64,000 nucleotides of DNA from Wocania arenilitoris (lineage in GTDB: Bacteria > Bacteroidota > Bacteroidia > Flavobacteriales > Flavobacteriaceae): contig NZ_JAKKDU010000008.1 in assembly GCF_021728535.1 (NCBI RefSeq), positions 1 through 64,000 on the forward strand, given 5' to 3'. The notes under the pieces are model-generated. The model did not search any database. It was not told the DNA's origin and saw only the letters and a list, made by a program, of their open reading frames with translations. Of the stretch, positions 36,408 through 44,537 are shown piece by piece. A program made the position numbers and the translations under genes. Every line of letters starts with the position of its first letter. The first letter of the stretch is position 1.

Positions 36408-38404
36408 TAGAATAAATTATTTATAATTTCATCATCGACAAGATTAGGAATGGTGACCCTTAAACTTGGTGTTCTTTCCATTTCTCTTTTAATTGCAAAT
36501 AAAGCTTCATGGTTCCTTGCCCAGCTTCTACGAGCTATGCCGTTATTTACATCATAAAATAACATCGATTTTAAACGTACTTCGGCTTCTGGAGTTCCAT
36601 CTAGTAACATGCCAAACCCACCATTCATGACTTCGCCCCAACCTACGCCACCACCATTGTGAATAGAAACCCAAGTTGCACCTCTAAAACTATCTCCAAT
36701 CACATTGTGAATTGCCATATCTGCGGTGAATTTACTACCGTCATAAATATTAGAAGTTTCACGATATGGAGAATCTGTTCCGCTTACATCATGATGATCT
36801 CTACCTAAAACGATAGGTCCTATTTTTCCCACGGCAATCGCATTATTGAACGCTTCTGCAATTTTGGAACGACCCTCAGCATCAGCATATAGAATTCGTG
36901 CTTGTGAACCTACAACCATTTTATTTTTCTTGGCATCTTTAATCCAAGTGATATTATCTTGTATTTGCAACTGGATTTCTTCAGGAGAATTTTCCATAAC
37001 TTCTTGCAATACTTCCGCAGCAATTTGATCAGTAGCATCTAAATCTTCTGATTTTCCTGAAGCACAAACCCAACGGAAAGGACCAAAACCATAGTCAAAA
37101 CACATAGGGCCTAAAATATCTTGTACATAAGATGGATATCTAAAATCTATACCGTTTTCTGCCATTACCTCTGCACCAGCTCTGGAAGCCTCCAGTAAAA
37201 AGGCATTTCCGTAATCAAAGAAATAAGTTCCTCTTGCTGTATGCTTGTTAATAGCTGCTGCATGACGACATAATGTTTTTTGTACTTCTTGTTTGAATAT
37301 CTCTGGTTCTTCTCGAATTAATCTATTGGATTCTTTATAAGAAATATCAATAGGATAATACCCACCAGTCCAAGGAATATGTAATGAAGTTTGATCTGAA
37401 CCAAGATGAATAAAGATATTTTCTTCATAAAAGCGCTCCCAAATTTCAACCACATTACCAATATAGGCAATAGAAACTACTTCGCTATTTGCTTGTGCTT
37501 GTCGTACTCTAATTAATAAATCATCTATAGTATCTATTAAAATATCTACCCAACCTTGTTCGTGCCTTTTTGTTGCCGCTTTAGGATTTACTTCGGCACA
37601 AATAGTAATACAACCTGCAATATTTCCTGCTTTTGGTTGTGCTCCACTCATTCCTCCTAAACCAGCTGATAAAAATATTTTTCCTTTAGAAGATTCATTT
37701 TTAGCTAATATTTTACGGAAAGCATTCATTACAGTAATCGTTGTTCCGTGTACAATTCCTTGTGGCCCAATATACATAAATGAACCTGCCGTCATTTGCC
37801 CGTATTGTGTAACACCAAGGGCATTGAATTTTTCCCAATCGTCTGGTTGAGAGTAATTCGGAATCATCATTCCGTTTGTAACAATAACTCTTGGAGCATT
37901 TTTTGAAGATGGAAACAGCCCCATAGGATGTCCAGAATACATATGCAAAGTTTGCTCATTGGTCATGGTTGCTAGATATTGCATTACCAATAGATATTGT
38001 GCCCAATTTTGAAATACAGCACCATTTCCTCCGTAGGTAATTAATTCTTCTGGATGTTGTGCAACTTTAGGATCTAAATTGTTTTGAATCATTAACATAA
38101 TTGCTGCTGCCTGAGTTGATTTAGCAGGATATTCAGCAATATCTCTTGCATATATTTTGTAATCTGGTTTGAATCTATACATATAGATGCGCCCATAACC
38201 TTTTAATTCTTCCGAAAATTCTACTGCCAATTCTTGATGCCAATCTATAGGAAAATAGCGTAAAGCATTTCTAATTGCCAATTGTTTTTCTTCCTTTGAT
38301 AATATATCTTTTCGTTTAGGAGCTCTATTTACATTTGCAGGATATTCTCTTTTCAATGGTAATTTAGTTGGAATTCCTTGTATGATTTGTTCTTTAAATG
38401 TCAT
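36407..38404 (-). CDS. hutU: Urocanate hydratase
   Basis: 665 residues, longer than the roughly 550 of the classical enzyme and typical of the longer Bacteroidota form. Family landmarks include YGGNGAVFQNWAQYLLVMQY, GLGGMSGAQPKA, the cysteine of the NAD-binding loop in DILGPMCFDYGFGPFRWVCA, and SIHNGGGVGWGEVMNGGFGM. It adds water to urocanate using bound NAD+. It lies 7 bp after hutH. Confidence 0.96.
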   Translation of the reverse strand: MTFKEQIIQGIPTKLPLKREYPANVNRAPKRKDILSKEEKQLAIRNALRYFPIDWHQELAVEFSEELKGYGRIYMYRFKPDYKIYARDIAEYPAKSTQAAAIMLMIQNNLDPKVAQHPEELITYGGNGAVFQNWAQYLLVMQYLATMTNEQTLHMYSGHPMGLFPSSKNAPRVIVTNGMMIPNYSQPDDWEKFNALGVTQYGQMTAGSFMYIGPQGIVHGTTITVMNAFRKILAKNESSKGKIFLSAGLGGMSGAQPKAGNIAGCITICAEVNPKAATKRHEQGWVDILIDTIDDLLIRVRQAQANSEVVSIAYIGNVVEIWERFYEENIFIHLGSDQTSLHIPWTGGYYPIDISYKESNRLIREEPEIFKQEVQKTLCRHAAAINKHTARGTYFFDYGNAFLLEASRAGAEVMAENGIDFRYPSYVQDILGPMCFDYGFGPFRWVCASGKSEDLDATDQIAAEVLQEVMENSPEEIQLQIQDNITWIKDAKKNKMVVGSQARILYADAEGRSKIAEAFNNAIAVGKIGPIVLGRDHHDVSGTDSPYRETSNIYDGSKFTADMAIHNVIGDSFRGATWVSIHNGGGVGWGEVMNGGFGMLLDGTPEAEVRLKSMLFYDVNNGIARRSWARNHEALFAIKREMERTPSLRVTIPNLVDDEIINNLF

Positions 38405-38411
38405 ATCTCTT

Positions 38412-39902
38412 TTATTTAACTATTAAAGATTTGTTTTTTACTAAAGTGATCATTGCGTAGATATCGTCTTTTAATATTCTATCATCTTCCAATTTGTCTA
38501 CTTTTTCTCTGATGATTTTGAAGTTTTCTTCAATAATACCAGAGAAAGTATTTGGTCTTCTAAATTCCAATGCTTGTGCAGCATACATCAATTCAATGGC
38601 CAATATTTTTTCAATGTTTCCTAATATTTGATTGAACTGTCTCCCAGAAATACTTCCCATAGAAACATGATCTTCTTGTCCTAAAGATGTTGGAACACTA
38701 TCTGCAGAAGGAGGAAAACACAAAGATTTATTTTCTGTAACCAAAGCCGCTGTTGTGTATTGTGGAATCATAAAACCAGAATTTAATCCACCGCCAGAAG
38801 TTAATAACCTTGGCAATCCGTACTTTCCTTCTAATAACAAATAACAGCGTCTGTCTGCAATATTCCCTAATTCTGAAGCAGCAATTGAACCGTAATCTAA
38901 TGCCATTGCTAAAGGTTGTCCATGAAAGTTTCCGCCAGAAATCGCCTCGGTTTCACTTAGTACAATAGGATTGTCCGTTACTGAATTCATTTCAATTTCT
39001 GCTAATTCATTTAAGTGATAGTATGCATTTCTCGAAGCTCCATGTACTTGTGGCATACAACGTATAGAGTATTGATCTTGAACTCTTTCACAATCTAAAT
39101 GATTTTCTACATTTTGAGAATCTGTCAATAACATACGTATACGTTCTGCTACTTTTAAACTCCCTTTAAACGGACGAATTGTATGCAATGCTTCTTTAAA
39201 TGGCGATGAACTTCCTTGAAAACCTTCCAAACTCATTGCACCAGAAACGTCTGCTAAGTCAAGCAAGTATTCCATTTTATGCAAGCCTTTGATCGCGTGC
39301 GCAAGTATGAATTGTGTTCCGTTTATTAAACCTAAACCTTCCTTAGCTTGTAATTGCATAGGTTGTAAATTGTGTTTAGCGAGCACTTCTTTTGCAGGAA
39401 TAATATCATCTCCAATCCAAAAATCGCCTTCACCAAGTAACGGTAAAAATAAATGAGATAATGGTGCTAAATCACCAGAGGCACCTACAGAACCTTGCTC
39501 AGGAACAATAGGAAGTAAATCGTTTTCAATAAAATAAAGGATACGTTCTATCAATTCAAGTCGTACTCCAGAAAAACCTTGACATAAAGCATGTACTTTA
39601 CATATCATCATGATTTTAGACAATTCTTTCTCTATCGGATTTCCAACACCTACCGCATGTGTAATTAATAAATTTTCTTGTAGTTTACTCGTTTGCTCAG
39701 GTGTTATTTGAACATCGCATAAAGGTCCGAAACCCGTATTGATACCATACACCGCTTTATCTGAAGCGGCCATTATTTCTACCTTTTTTCTACAGGCGTT
39801 TACTTTATCTATAACTTCTGGTGTTAAACCTGCTTTTAAAATTCCTTTAGCTATCGCAATTACTTTAGCTACTGTTAGTTGTTCTGTTCCGTATGCAAAC
39901 AT
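38412..39902 (-). CDS. hutH: Histidine ammonia-lyase
   Basis: 496 residues. The A141-S142-G143 triad in GSVGASGDLAPLSH forms the MIO electrophile, and GINTGFG and LLITHAVGVG are also typical. It deaminates L-histidine to urocanate, the first step of the pathway. It is the first gene of the operon hutH-U-I-G and is divergent from a LysR gene across 81 bp, which holds an AT-rich dyad. Confidence 0.97.
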   Translation of the reverse strand: MFAYGTEQLTVAKVIAIAKGILKAGLTPEVIDKVNACRKKVEIMAASDKAVYGINTGFGPLCDVQITPEQTSKLQENLLITHAVGVGNPIEKELSKIMMICKVHALCQGFSGVRLELIERILYFIENDLLPIVPEQGSVGASGDLAPLSHLFLPLLGEGDFWIGDDIIPAKEVLAKHNLQPMQLQAKEGLGLINGTQFILAHAIKGLHKMEYLLDLADVSGAMSLEGFQGSSSPFKEALHTIRPFKGSLKVAERIRMLLTDSQNVENHLDCERVQDQYSIRCMPQVHGASRNAYYHLNELAEIEMNSVTDNPIVLSETEAISGGNFHGQPLAMALDYGSIAASELGNIADRRCYLLLEGKYGLPRLLTSGGGLNSGFMIPQYTTAALVTENKSLCFPPSADSVPTSLGQEDHVSMGSISGRQFNQILGNIEKILAIELMYAAQALEFRRPNTFSGIIEENFKIIREKVDKLEDDRILKDDIYAMITLVKNKSLIVK

Positions 39903-39951
39903 TTTATTTTTAATTTTACTTTCTGTAAAGTTATCATTAATTTTGATGCTT

Positions 39952-39966
39952 TATAATATCATTATA
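39952..39966. promoter_or_regulatory. AT-rich dyad in the hutH/LysR divergent gap (candidate operator)
   Basis: TATAAT, 3 nt and ATTATA form a perfect 6-bp dyad, giving the spaced T...A pattern LysR proteins prefer. It is adjacent to the LysR start. AT-rich DNA makes chance dyads likely. Confidence 0.3.
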
Positions 39967-39983
39967 TATAACATTTAATAACC

Positions 39984-40889
39984 ATGAGTCATCAATTAGA
40001 GTTACGTCATCTCAAATATTTTCTAGCTGTTGCAGATGAGTTACATTTTAGAAAAGCAGCAGAAAAATTGTTTATATCTCAACCAGGATTAAGTAGGCAA
40101 ATAAAACAAATGGAAGATGATTTAGGAGTTGTTTTGTTTGAGCGGCATAATAGAAAAGTAGAATTAACGAAAGCAGGAGCTTATCTAAAAGCTGAAATTT
40201 CTCGCAATTTAAAAGAGTTAAATCATATATTAAATCATGGAAAATTATTGCATCATGGCATTGATGGAAATTTAAACTTAGGATATGTAGGTTCTGCCAT
40301 ACAACAGCTAATTCCAAATTTATTATTGCTATTTAAAAAAGAGCATCCAACTATTGTTTTTGATTTAAAAGAAATGGATAATCATAGACAAATTGATGGA
40401 TTGTTATCTAAAGACATTGATGTGGGTTTTGTGCGATTGGAAAGAATTCCTAAAAACTTAAAATCACTTCCTGTTTTAAAGGAAAATTTTTGTTTGGTAT
40501 TACCTAAAAACCATTCTATAGATCCCCAGAATTTTAAGAGCATGAGTCAATTAAAGCACGAAGCTTTTATTATGTTTGACCCCTCTTATAGTCCATCATA
40601 CTACGAAAAAGTTATGCAAATTTTTGATGATAGTGGGTTTACGCCTATTGTTTCACATAACACCATACATGCCAGTTCTATATATAGATTAGTTGAGAAC
40701 AATCTTGGTATTTCAATAGTTCCTAAATCATTGCAAATGGGCTATAACATGAAGGTTAAATTTATTGAGCTCAAAAATATTAAACATCAAACTATTCTTT
40801 CAGCAGTATGGAATAAAAAAAACAGAAACCCATCTCTTGCACCTTTTTTAAAAACCATTAATCAAAATAAAGGTTTCAATTTGCAGTAA
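39984..40889 (+). CDS. LysR-family transcriptional regulator (probable hut regulator)
   Basis: 301 residues. The N-terminal winged helix (about 1-65) reads LRHLKYFLAVADELHFRKAA then LFISQPGLSRQIKQMEDDLG. The C-terminal effector-binding domain (about 90-295) is periplasmic-binding-protein-like. It is divergent from hutH, the usual position for a LysR activator of the neighbouring operon. The inducer would be expected to be histidine or urocanate; that is inference. Confidence 0.93.
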   Translation: MSHQLELRHLKYFLAVADELHFRKAAEKLFISQPGLSRQIKQMEDDLGVVLFERHNRKVELTKAGAYLKAEISRNLKELNHILNHGKLLHHGIDGNLNLGYVGSAIQQLIPNLLLLFKKEHPTIVFDLKEMDNHRQIDGLLSKDIDVGFVRLERIPKNLKSLPVLKENFCLVLPKNHSIDPQNFKSMSQLKHEAFIMFDPSYSPSYYEKVMQIFDDSGFTPIVSHNTIHASSIYRLVENNLGISIVPKSLQMGYNMKVKFIELKNIKHQTILSAVWNKKNRNPSLAPFLKTINQNKGFNLQ

Positions 40890-40922
40890 AGACTAGCAAA
40901 ATTGAAGCGCAATTCTTCATCA

Positions 40923-41027
40923 TTAAACCCTTTTTAGGTTTGAGTATTTTTCCTTATGGATATGTTGACGTTTAAACCGTATCTTTCCATCTCTCCCATC
41001 TGTAAAAGCTATAAATTCACCCCAGAT
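40923..41027 (-). pseudogene. Possible gene relic, 34 codons without a start
   Basis: In the gene-free 40890-41177 stretch, one minus frame reads WGEFIAFTDGRDGKIRFKRQ then HIHKEKYSNLKRV and a stop. It looks like the C-terminus of a soluble protein but has a stop just upstream and no start. I do not recognise it. Nothing else is evident in this stretch. Confidence 0.22.
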
Positions 41028-41140
41028 TTAAACCCACTTCCATTATACCACCATTTACTTTACTTTTTCAAATACTAATTTAATTAAGTGAAATAATAGT
41101 GAAACATTTAACGAAATTTATCTGAACCAACTGAAAAACA

Positions 41141-41176
41141 AAAAACCTCCAACCTAAAAGGTAGAAGGTTCTACAA
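41141..41176 (-). terminator. Terminator hairpin behind the tRNA-Met 3' half
   Basis: An 11-bp imperfect stem (AACCTCCAACC against GGTAGAAGGTT, two mismatches) is followed on the minus strand by TTTTTTG TTTTT. It is placed as the native terminator of the truncated tRNA gene. Confidence 0.55.
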
Positions 41177-41177
41177 A

Positions 41178-41219
41178 TAGTGGGAACTAGGCTCGAACCA
41201 GTAACCTTCGGGTTATGAG
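41178..41219 (-). pseudogene. 3' half of a tRNA-Met (CAU) gene; probable att-site remnant
   Basis: Read on the minus strand, the sequence runs from anticodon loop CTCATAA through the 3' anticodon strand CCCGA, variable loop, a full T-arm (ACTGG, TTCGAGC, CTAGT) and the 3' acceptor strand TCCCACT plus discriminator A. The 5' side beyond the loop does not pair with the anticodon strand, and no D-arm or 5' acceptor is present. A half tRNA ending in the anticodon region with its terminator retained is what an integrative element leaves behind. Confidence 0.7.
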
Positions 41220-41398
41220 TTTAACACTTTCAATTAGTTATAAACCATAAAATATTTGAGCTACTAAATTTAAGAGTTTGATACGAAGAAAAACTCTAAT
41301 TTTTCGAAAAAATATCAATAGCAGAATAAGATATTAGTTTTTGATATTAAATATATTAAAAACTCATCATTTCAAATTAAGTCAGCGAAAATAGCAAA

Positions 41399-41421
41399 AT
41401 GTTGTACCTAATGTTGTACCT
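41399..41421. repeat. Two direct copies of ATGTTGTACCT
   Basis: An 11-bp string repeats at 41399-41409 and 41411-41421, about 60 bp past the tRNA-Leu 3' end. Such paired repeats next to tRNA genes can be recombinase arm sites. No integrase gene is present here. Confidence 0.4.
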
Positions 41422-41453
41422 GAATGAAAATTGTTAACGATTTTAAACAAAAA

Positions 41454-41475
41454 AAGCCGAAGATTTCTCTTCGAC
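41454..41475 (-). terminator. tRNA-Leu terminator
   Basis: On the minus strand GTCGAAGA, a short loop and TCTTCGGC (one GU pair) are followed by T7. It lies directly after the tRNA-Leu gene. Confidence 0.7.
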
Positions 41476-41481
41476 TTTTTG

Positions 41482-41563
41482 TGCGGGCGGGGAGACTCGA
41501 ACTCCCACACCTCTCGGCACTAGATCCTAAGTCTAGCGTGTCTACCAATTCCACCACGCCCGC
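41482..41563 (-). tRNA. tRNA-Leu (UAG)
   Basis: Acceptor GCGGGCG pairs with CGCCCGC, and the discriminator is A. The anticodon stem CTAGA/TCTAG encloses loop CTTAGGA (anticodon UAG). A class II variable arm (GTGCCGAGAGGTGT) and a T-arm with TTCGAGT are present. Length is 82 nt without an encoded CCA. Confidence 0.95.
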
Positions 41564-41634
41564 TAAAGGACTGCAAATATAAACAACATTTTTAAATTGC
41601 AAACCTGTTTATCATTAAAAACATTCTTTTTTTA

Positions 41635-41642
41635 TACTTTTG
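41635..41642 (+). promoter_or_regulatory. Bacteroidota-type -7 box (TAnnTTTG) before the M20 dipeptidase
   Basis: TACTTTTG ends 22 bp before the ATG at 41665 and matches the TAnnTTTG consensus of the housekeeping sigma factor in this phylum. A clear TTTG box at the right upstream distance is not obvious. Confidence 0.4.
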
Positions 41643-41664
41643 GTAAGAACTTTATAAATTCACC

Positions 41665-43053
41665 ATGAACAACGTTAATTCATACATTAAAGAACATAAA
41701 CTACGCTTTTTAAACGAGCTCATTGAGCTATTAAAAATCCCATCTATTAGTGCAGACTCAGCTTATAAAAATGATGTTTTAAAAACTGCTGATGAGATTA
41801 AAATTAGCTTGAAAAAAGCGGGCTGCGACCATGTTGAAATTTGTAAAACCGATGGCTACCCTATTGTTTATGGCGAAAAAATAATAGATAAAAATCTACC
41901 AACAGTTTTAGTTTATGGACACTACGATGTACAACCACCAGACCCGTTAGATTTATGGCACTCACCACCCTTTGAGCCTGTTATAAAAGAAACCGAAAAA
42001 CATCCTGAAGGTGCCATTTTTGCACGTGGTGCTTGTGATGATAAAGGGCAAATGTATATGCACGTAAAAGCATTGGAATTTATGACGAGCACCAATCAGC
42101 TACCATGCAATGTGAAATTTATGATAGAAGGTGAAGAAGAAGTAGGAAGCTCAAACCTTGCCATATTTGTAAAAGAAAATCAAGACAAGTTAAAAAATGA
42201 TGTTATTCTTATTTCTGATACGGGAATGATAGCTTCAGACGTTCCTTCTATTACTACAGGATTACGAGGGTTAAGTTATGTAGAAGTTGAAGTTACAGGA
42301 CCAAACCGCGACTTGCACTCTGGCTTATATGGCGGTGCTGTAGCAAATCCTATAAACATATTAGCCAAAATGATTGCATCGCTTCACGACGAAAACAATC
42401 ACATTACCATTCCTGGATTTTACGATAAAGTGGAAGAACTCTCAAAAGAAGAACGTGCTGACATGGCTAAAACACCTTTCAGTTTAGAAAACTATAAAAA
42501 AGCATTAGATATTAATGCCGTTTACGGCGAAGCAGGATACACCACAAACGAACGCAATTCCATTCGTCCAACTTTAGATGTTAACGGCATTTGGGGCGGC
42601 TACACAGGAGAAGGCGCAAAAACCGTTATAGCAAGTAAAGCCTATGCCAAAATATCTATGCGCTTAGTTCCGCATCAAGACTGGGAAGAAATTACCCAAT
42701 TATTTAAAACCCATTTTGAAAGTATTGCTCCAGATGGAGTTACCATAAAAGTAAAACCTCATCATGGTGGGCAAGGTTATGTTACACCCATAAATAGCAT
42801 AGGCTATCAAGCAGCAAGTAAAGCTTACAAAGACACGTTTGGCAAAACCCCAATCCCACAACGTAGTGGCGGCAGTATTCCAATTGTATCGCTATTCGAG
42901 CAAGAACTTAAAAGTAAAACCATTTTAATGGGTTTTGGGCTAGATAGCGATGCTATTCACTCTCCCAATGAGCATTTCGGAATTTTCAACTACTTAAAAG
43001 GTATCGAAACCATTCCGTTATTTTATAAATATTTTACAGAGCTTTCAAAGTAA
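41665..43053 (+). CDS. M20 family dipeptidase (carnosinase-like)
   Basis: 462 residues. Metal and catalytic landmarks are GHYDVQPPDP (H then D), ARGACDDKGQ (bridging Asp), EGEEEVGS (general base Glu and metal Glu), SDTGM, and the C-terminal histidine in GFGLDSDAIHSPNEHF. A dimerisation domain with GLYGGAVANP lies in between. It has no signal peptide, so it is a cytoplasmic zinc dipeptidase with broad specificity. It stands alone after the tRNA-Leu. Confidence 0.94.
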   Translation: MNNVNSYIKEHKLRFLNELIELLKIPSISADSAYKNDVLKTADEIKISLKKAGCDHVEICKTDGYPIVYGEKIIDKNLPTVLVYGHYDVQPPDPLDLWHSPPFEPVIKETEKHPEGAIFARGACDDKGQMYMHVKALEFMTSTNQLPCNVKFMIEGEEEVGSSNLAIFVKENQDKLKNDVILISDTGMIASDVPSITTGLRGLSYVEVEVTGPNRDLHSGLYGGAVANPINILAKMIASLHDENNHITIPGFYDKVEELSKEERADMAKTPFSLENYKKALDINAVYGEAGYTTNERNSIRPTLDVNGIWGGYTGEGAKTVIASKAYAKISMRLVPHQDWEEITQLFKTHFESIAPDGVTIKVKPHHGGQGYVTPINSIGYQAASKAYKDTFGKTPIPQRSGGSIPIVSLFEQELKSKTILMGFGLDSDAIHSPNEHFGIFNYLKGIETIPLFYKYFTELSK

Positions 43054-43225
43054 TTTTTTGGGTGTTTACCCCCCCCTTTTAATGGCGGGGTCGCGCTTTT
43101 ATTCATAATTTATTATTTGATAAATTGGAATTCATGAACATAAATGTTTCACTACTAGTTTTGGCTCGATGCTCGCCTCGCCAAAAGCTAACCGTTTCAA
43201 TCGCTAACACAAAAGGCGTAACTAA

Positions 43226-44086
43226 ATGAACAATCAACACAGCAAACACCTTTTATTACTTTTATTAGCAACCCTTTTTATAAGTACCTCTGGAGCTTTA
43301 GGCAGATACATCAACATGTCTATTCCAGTTATTATTTGGTGGCGCTCTATTATTGCTGCCGTTTTACTCTATGCCTTTTGCAGATATAAAAAAATTAATC
43401 TTAAAATAAAATCAAAAAAAGAAATCATTCCTTTTATAATTAGTGGTCTATTTTTAGCTGTACATTGGATTACTTATTTCTATGCATTAAAACTATCAAA
43501 CGTAGCAATTGGTATGCTTTCGCTATTTGTTTACCCAATATTTACCGCCTTTTTAGAGCCTTTATTTATTAAAGTAAAATTCGATCCTATTTATATTCTT
43601 CTTGGTGTTATGGTATTAATAGGCATTTACATATTAGCACCAGAATTTAGTTTAGAAAGTACTCATGTAAAAGGTATTTTATTCGGGTTAGCCTCGGCGT
43701 TATTTTACGCTCTTCGTAATATCATTTCAAAACAACTTGTTAGCAACTACAATAGTACCTCCATTATGCTATATCAAATTGGTATTATTAGCATTGTGTT
43801 ATCACCTGTGATGTTTTTAATGGATACATCGGGTATTTCTAGTCAGTTTCCATATGTTATTATTTTAGCAGTAGTTACCACAGCCATTGGGCATACCATG
43901 TTAGTTAATAGTTTAAAACATTTTTCGGTAAGTACGGCAAGTATAATTAGTAGTATTCAACCCATATTAGGTATTATAATTGCCTTTTTATTTTTAAACG
44001 AAATACCTACTTGGAATACTTTTTTTGGTGGACTTATAATTCTCTCTACCGTTGTTATAGAAAGTATTCGATCTAGAAAATCATAA
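43226..44086 (+). CDS. EamA/DMT-family membrane transporter
   Basis: 286 residues with about ten hydrophobic helices in two EamA repeats. The first contains VHWITYFYALKLSNVAIGML and the second GLASALFYALRNIISKQLVS. Proteins of this type export amino acids or other small metabolites; the substrate is not readable. The 172 bp before it show no gene, only a C-run/G-run stretch near 43070-43090. Confidence 0.9.
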   Translation: MNNQHSKHLLLLLLATLFISTSGALGRYINMSIPVIIWWRSIIAAVLLYAFCRYKKINLKIKSKKEIIPFIISGLFLAVHWITYFYALKLSNVAIGMLSLFVYPIFTAFLEPLFIKVKFDPIYILLGVMVLIGIYILAPEFSLESTHVKGILFGLASALFYALRNIISKQLVSNYNSTSIMLYQIGIISIVLSPVMFLMDTSGISSQFPYVIILAVVTTAIGHTMLVNSLKHFSVSTASIISSIQPILGIIIAFLFLNEIPTWNTFFGGLIILSTVVIESIRSRKS

Positions 44087-44102
44087 TTATTTCTTAAAAA
44101 CT

Positions 44103-44148
44103 ACTCTACGTTTGTAGAATTAAAATATTTATTCTACATCTGTAGAGT
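44103..44148. promoter_or_regulatory. BlaI operator pair arranged as one large palindrome
   Basis: Two dyads, TCTAC-GTTT-GTAGA (44105-44118) and TCTAC-ATCT-GTAGA (44133-44146), are 28 bp apart centre to centre. The outer bases extend the symmetry: the whole 44103-44148 segment is an interrupted inverted repeat (ACTCTAC...GTAGAAT, spacer, ATTCTAC...GTAGAGT). TAC/GTA half sites fit BlaI/MecI-type operators. It ends 20 bp before blaI and would allow autorepression. Confidence 0.75.
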
Positions 44149-44168
44149 TAATTCTAATAATGTAGCGC

Positions 44169-44534
44169 ATGAAACTATCTAAAACCGAAGAAGATTTAAT
44201 GAATCATTTATGGAAACTTGAAAAAGGGTTTATGAAAGATTTACTTGAGGCATATCCAGAACCAAAGCCAGCAACTACTACTATTGCTACACTTTTAAAA
44301 CGAATGACCGACAAAGGCTTTGTTGCTTACAATTTATTCGGAAAGTCTCGCGAATACTATCCTTTGGTTAAAAAGAAAGACTACTTCTCTAAACATGTAA
44401 ACGGACTCATAAAAAACTTTTTTAACGATTCCGCAAGTCAATTTGCATCGTTTTTTACCAAAGAAACTAACCTTACAAAAGAAGAATTAGAGGATTTAAA
44501 AACTCTTATTGATAACGAAATTAAAAAGAAATAA
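44169..44534 (+). CDS. BlaI/MecI-family transcriptional repressor
   Basis: 121 residues. A winged helix (about 1-75) carries LSKTEEDLMNHLWKLEKGFM and TTTIATLLKRMTDKGFVAYN, and a C-terminal dimerisation helix pair follows. It is paired with the BlaR1-like peptidase 3 bp downstream, the standard BlaI-BlaR1 arrangement. In Bacteroidota such pairs usually control envelope functions rather than beta-lactamases, and none is encoded here. Confidence 0.92.
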   Translation: MKLSKTEEDLMNHLWKLEKGFMKDLLEAYPEPKPATTTIATLLKRMTDKGFVAYNLFGKSREYYPLVKKKDYFSKHVNGLIKNFFNDSASQFASFFTKETNLTKEELEDLKTLIDNEIKKK

Positions 44535-44537
44535 GTT

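Noticed and set aside
43060-43100. C-run and G-run (CCCCCCC...GGCGGGG) after the M20 dipeptidase as a terminator
   Set aside because: Pairing is interrupted and no T-run follows in a useful position. It is noted only as odd composition.
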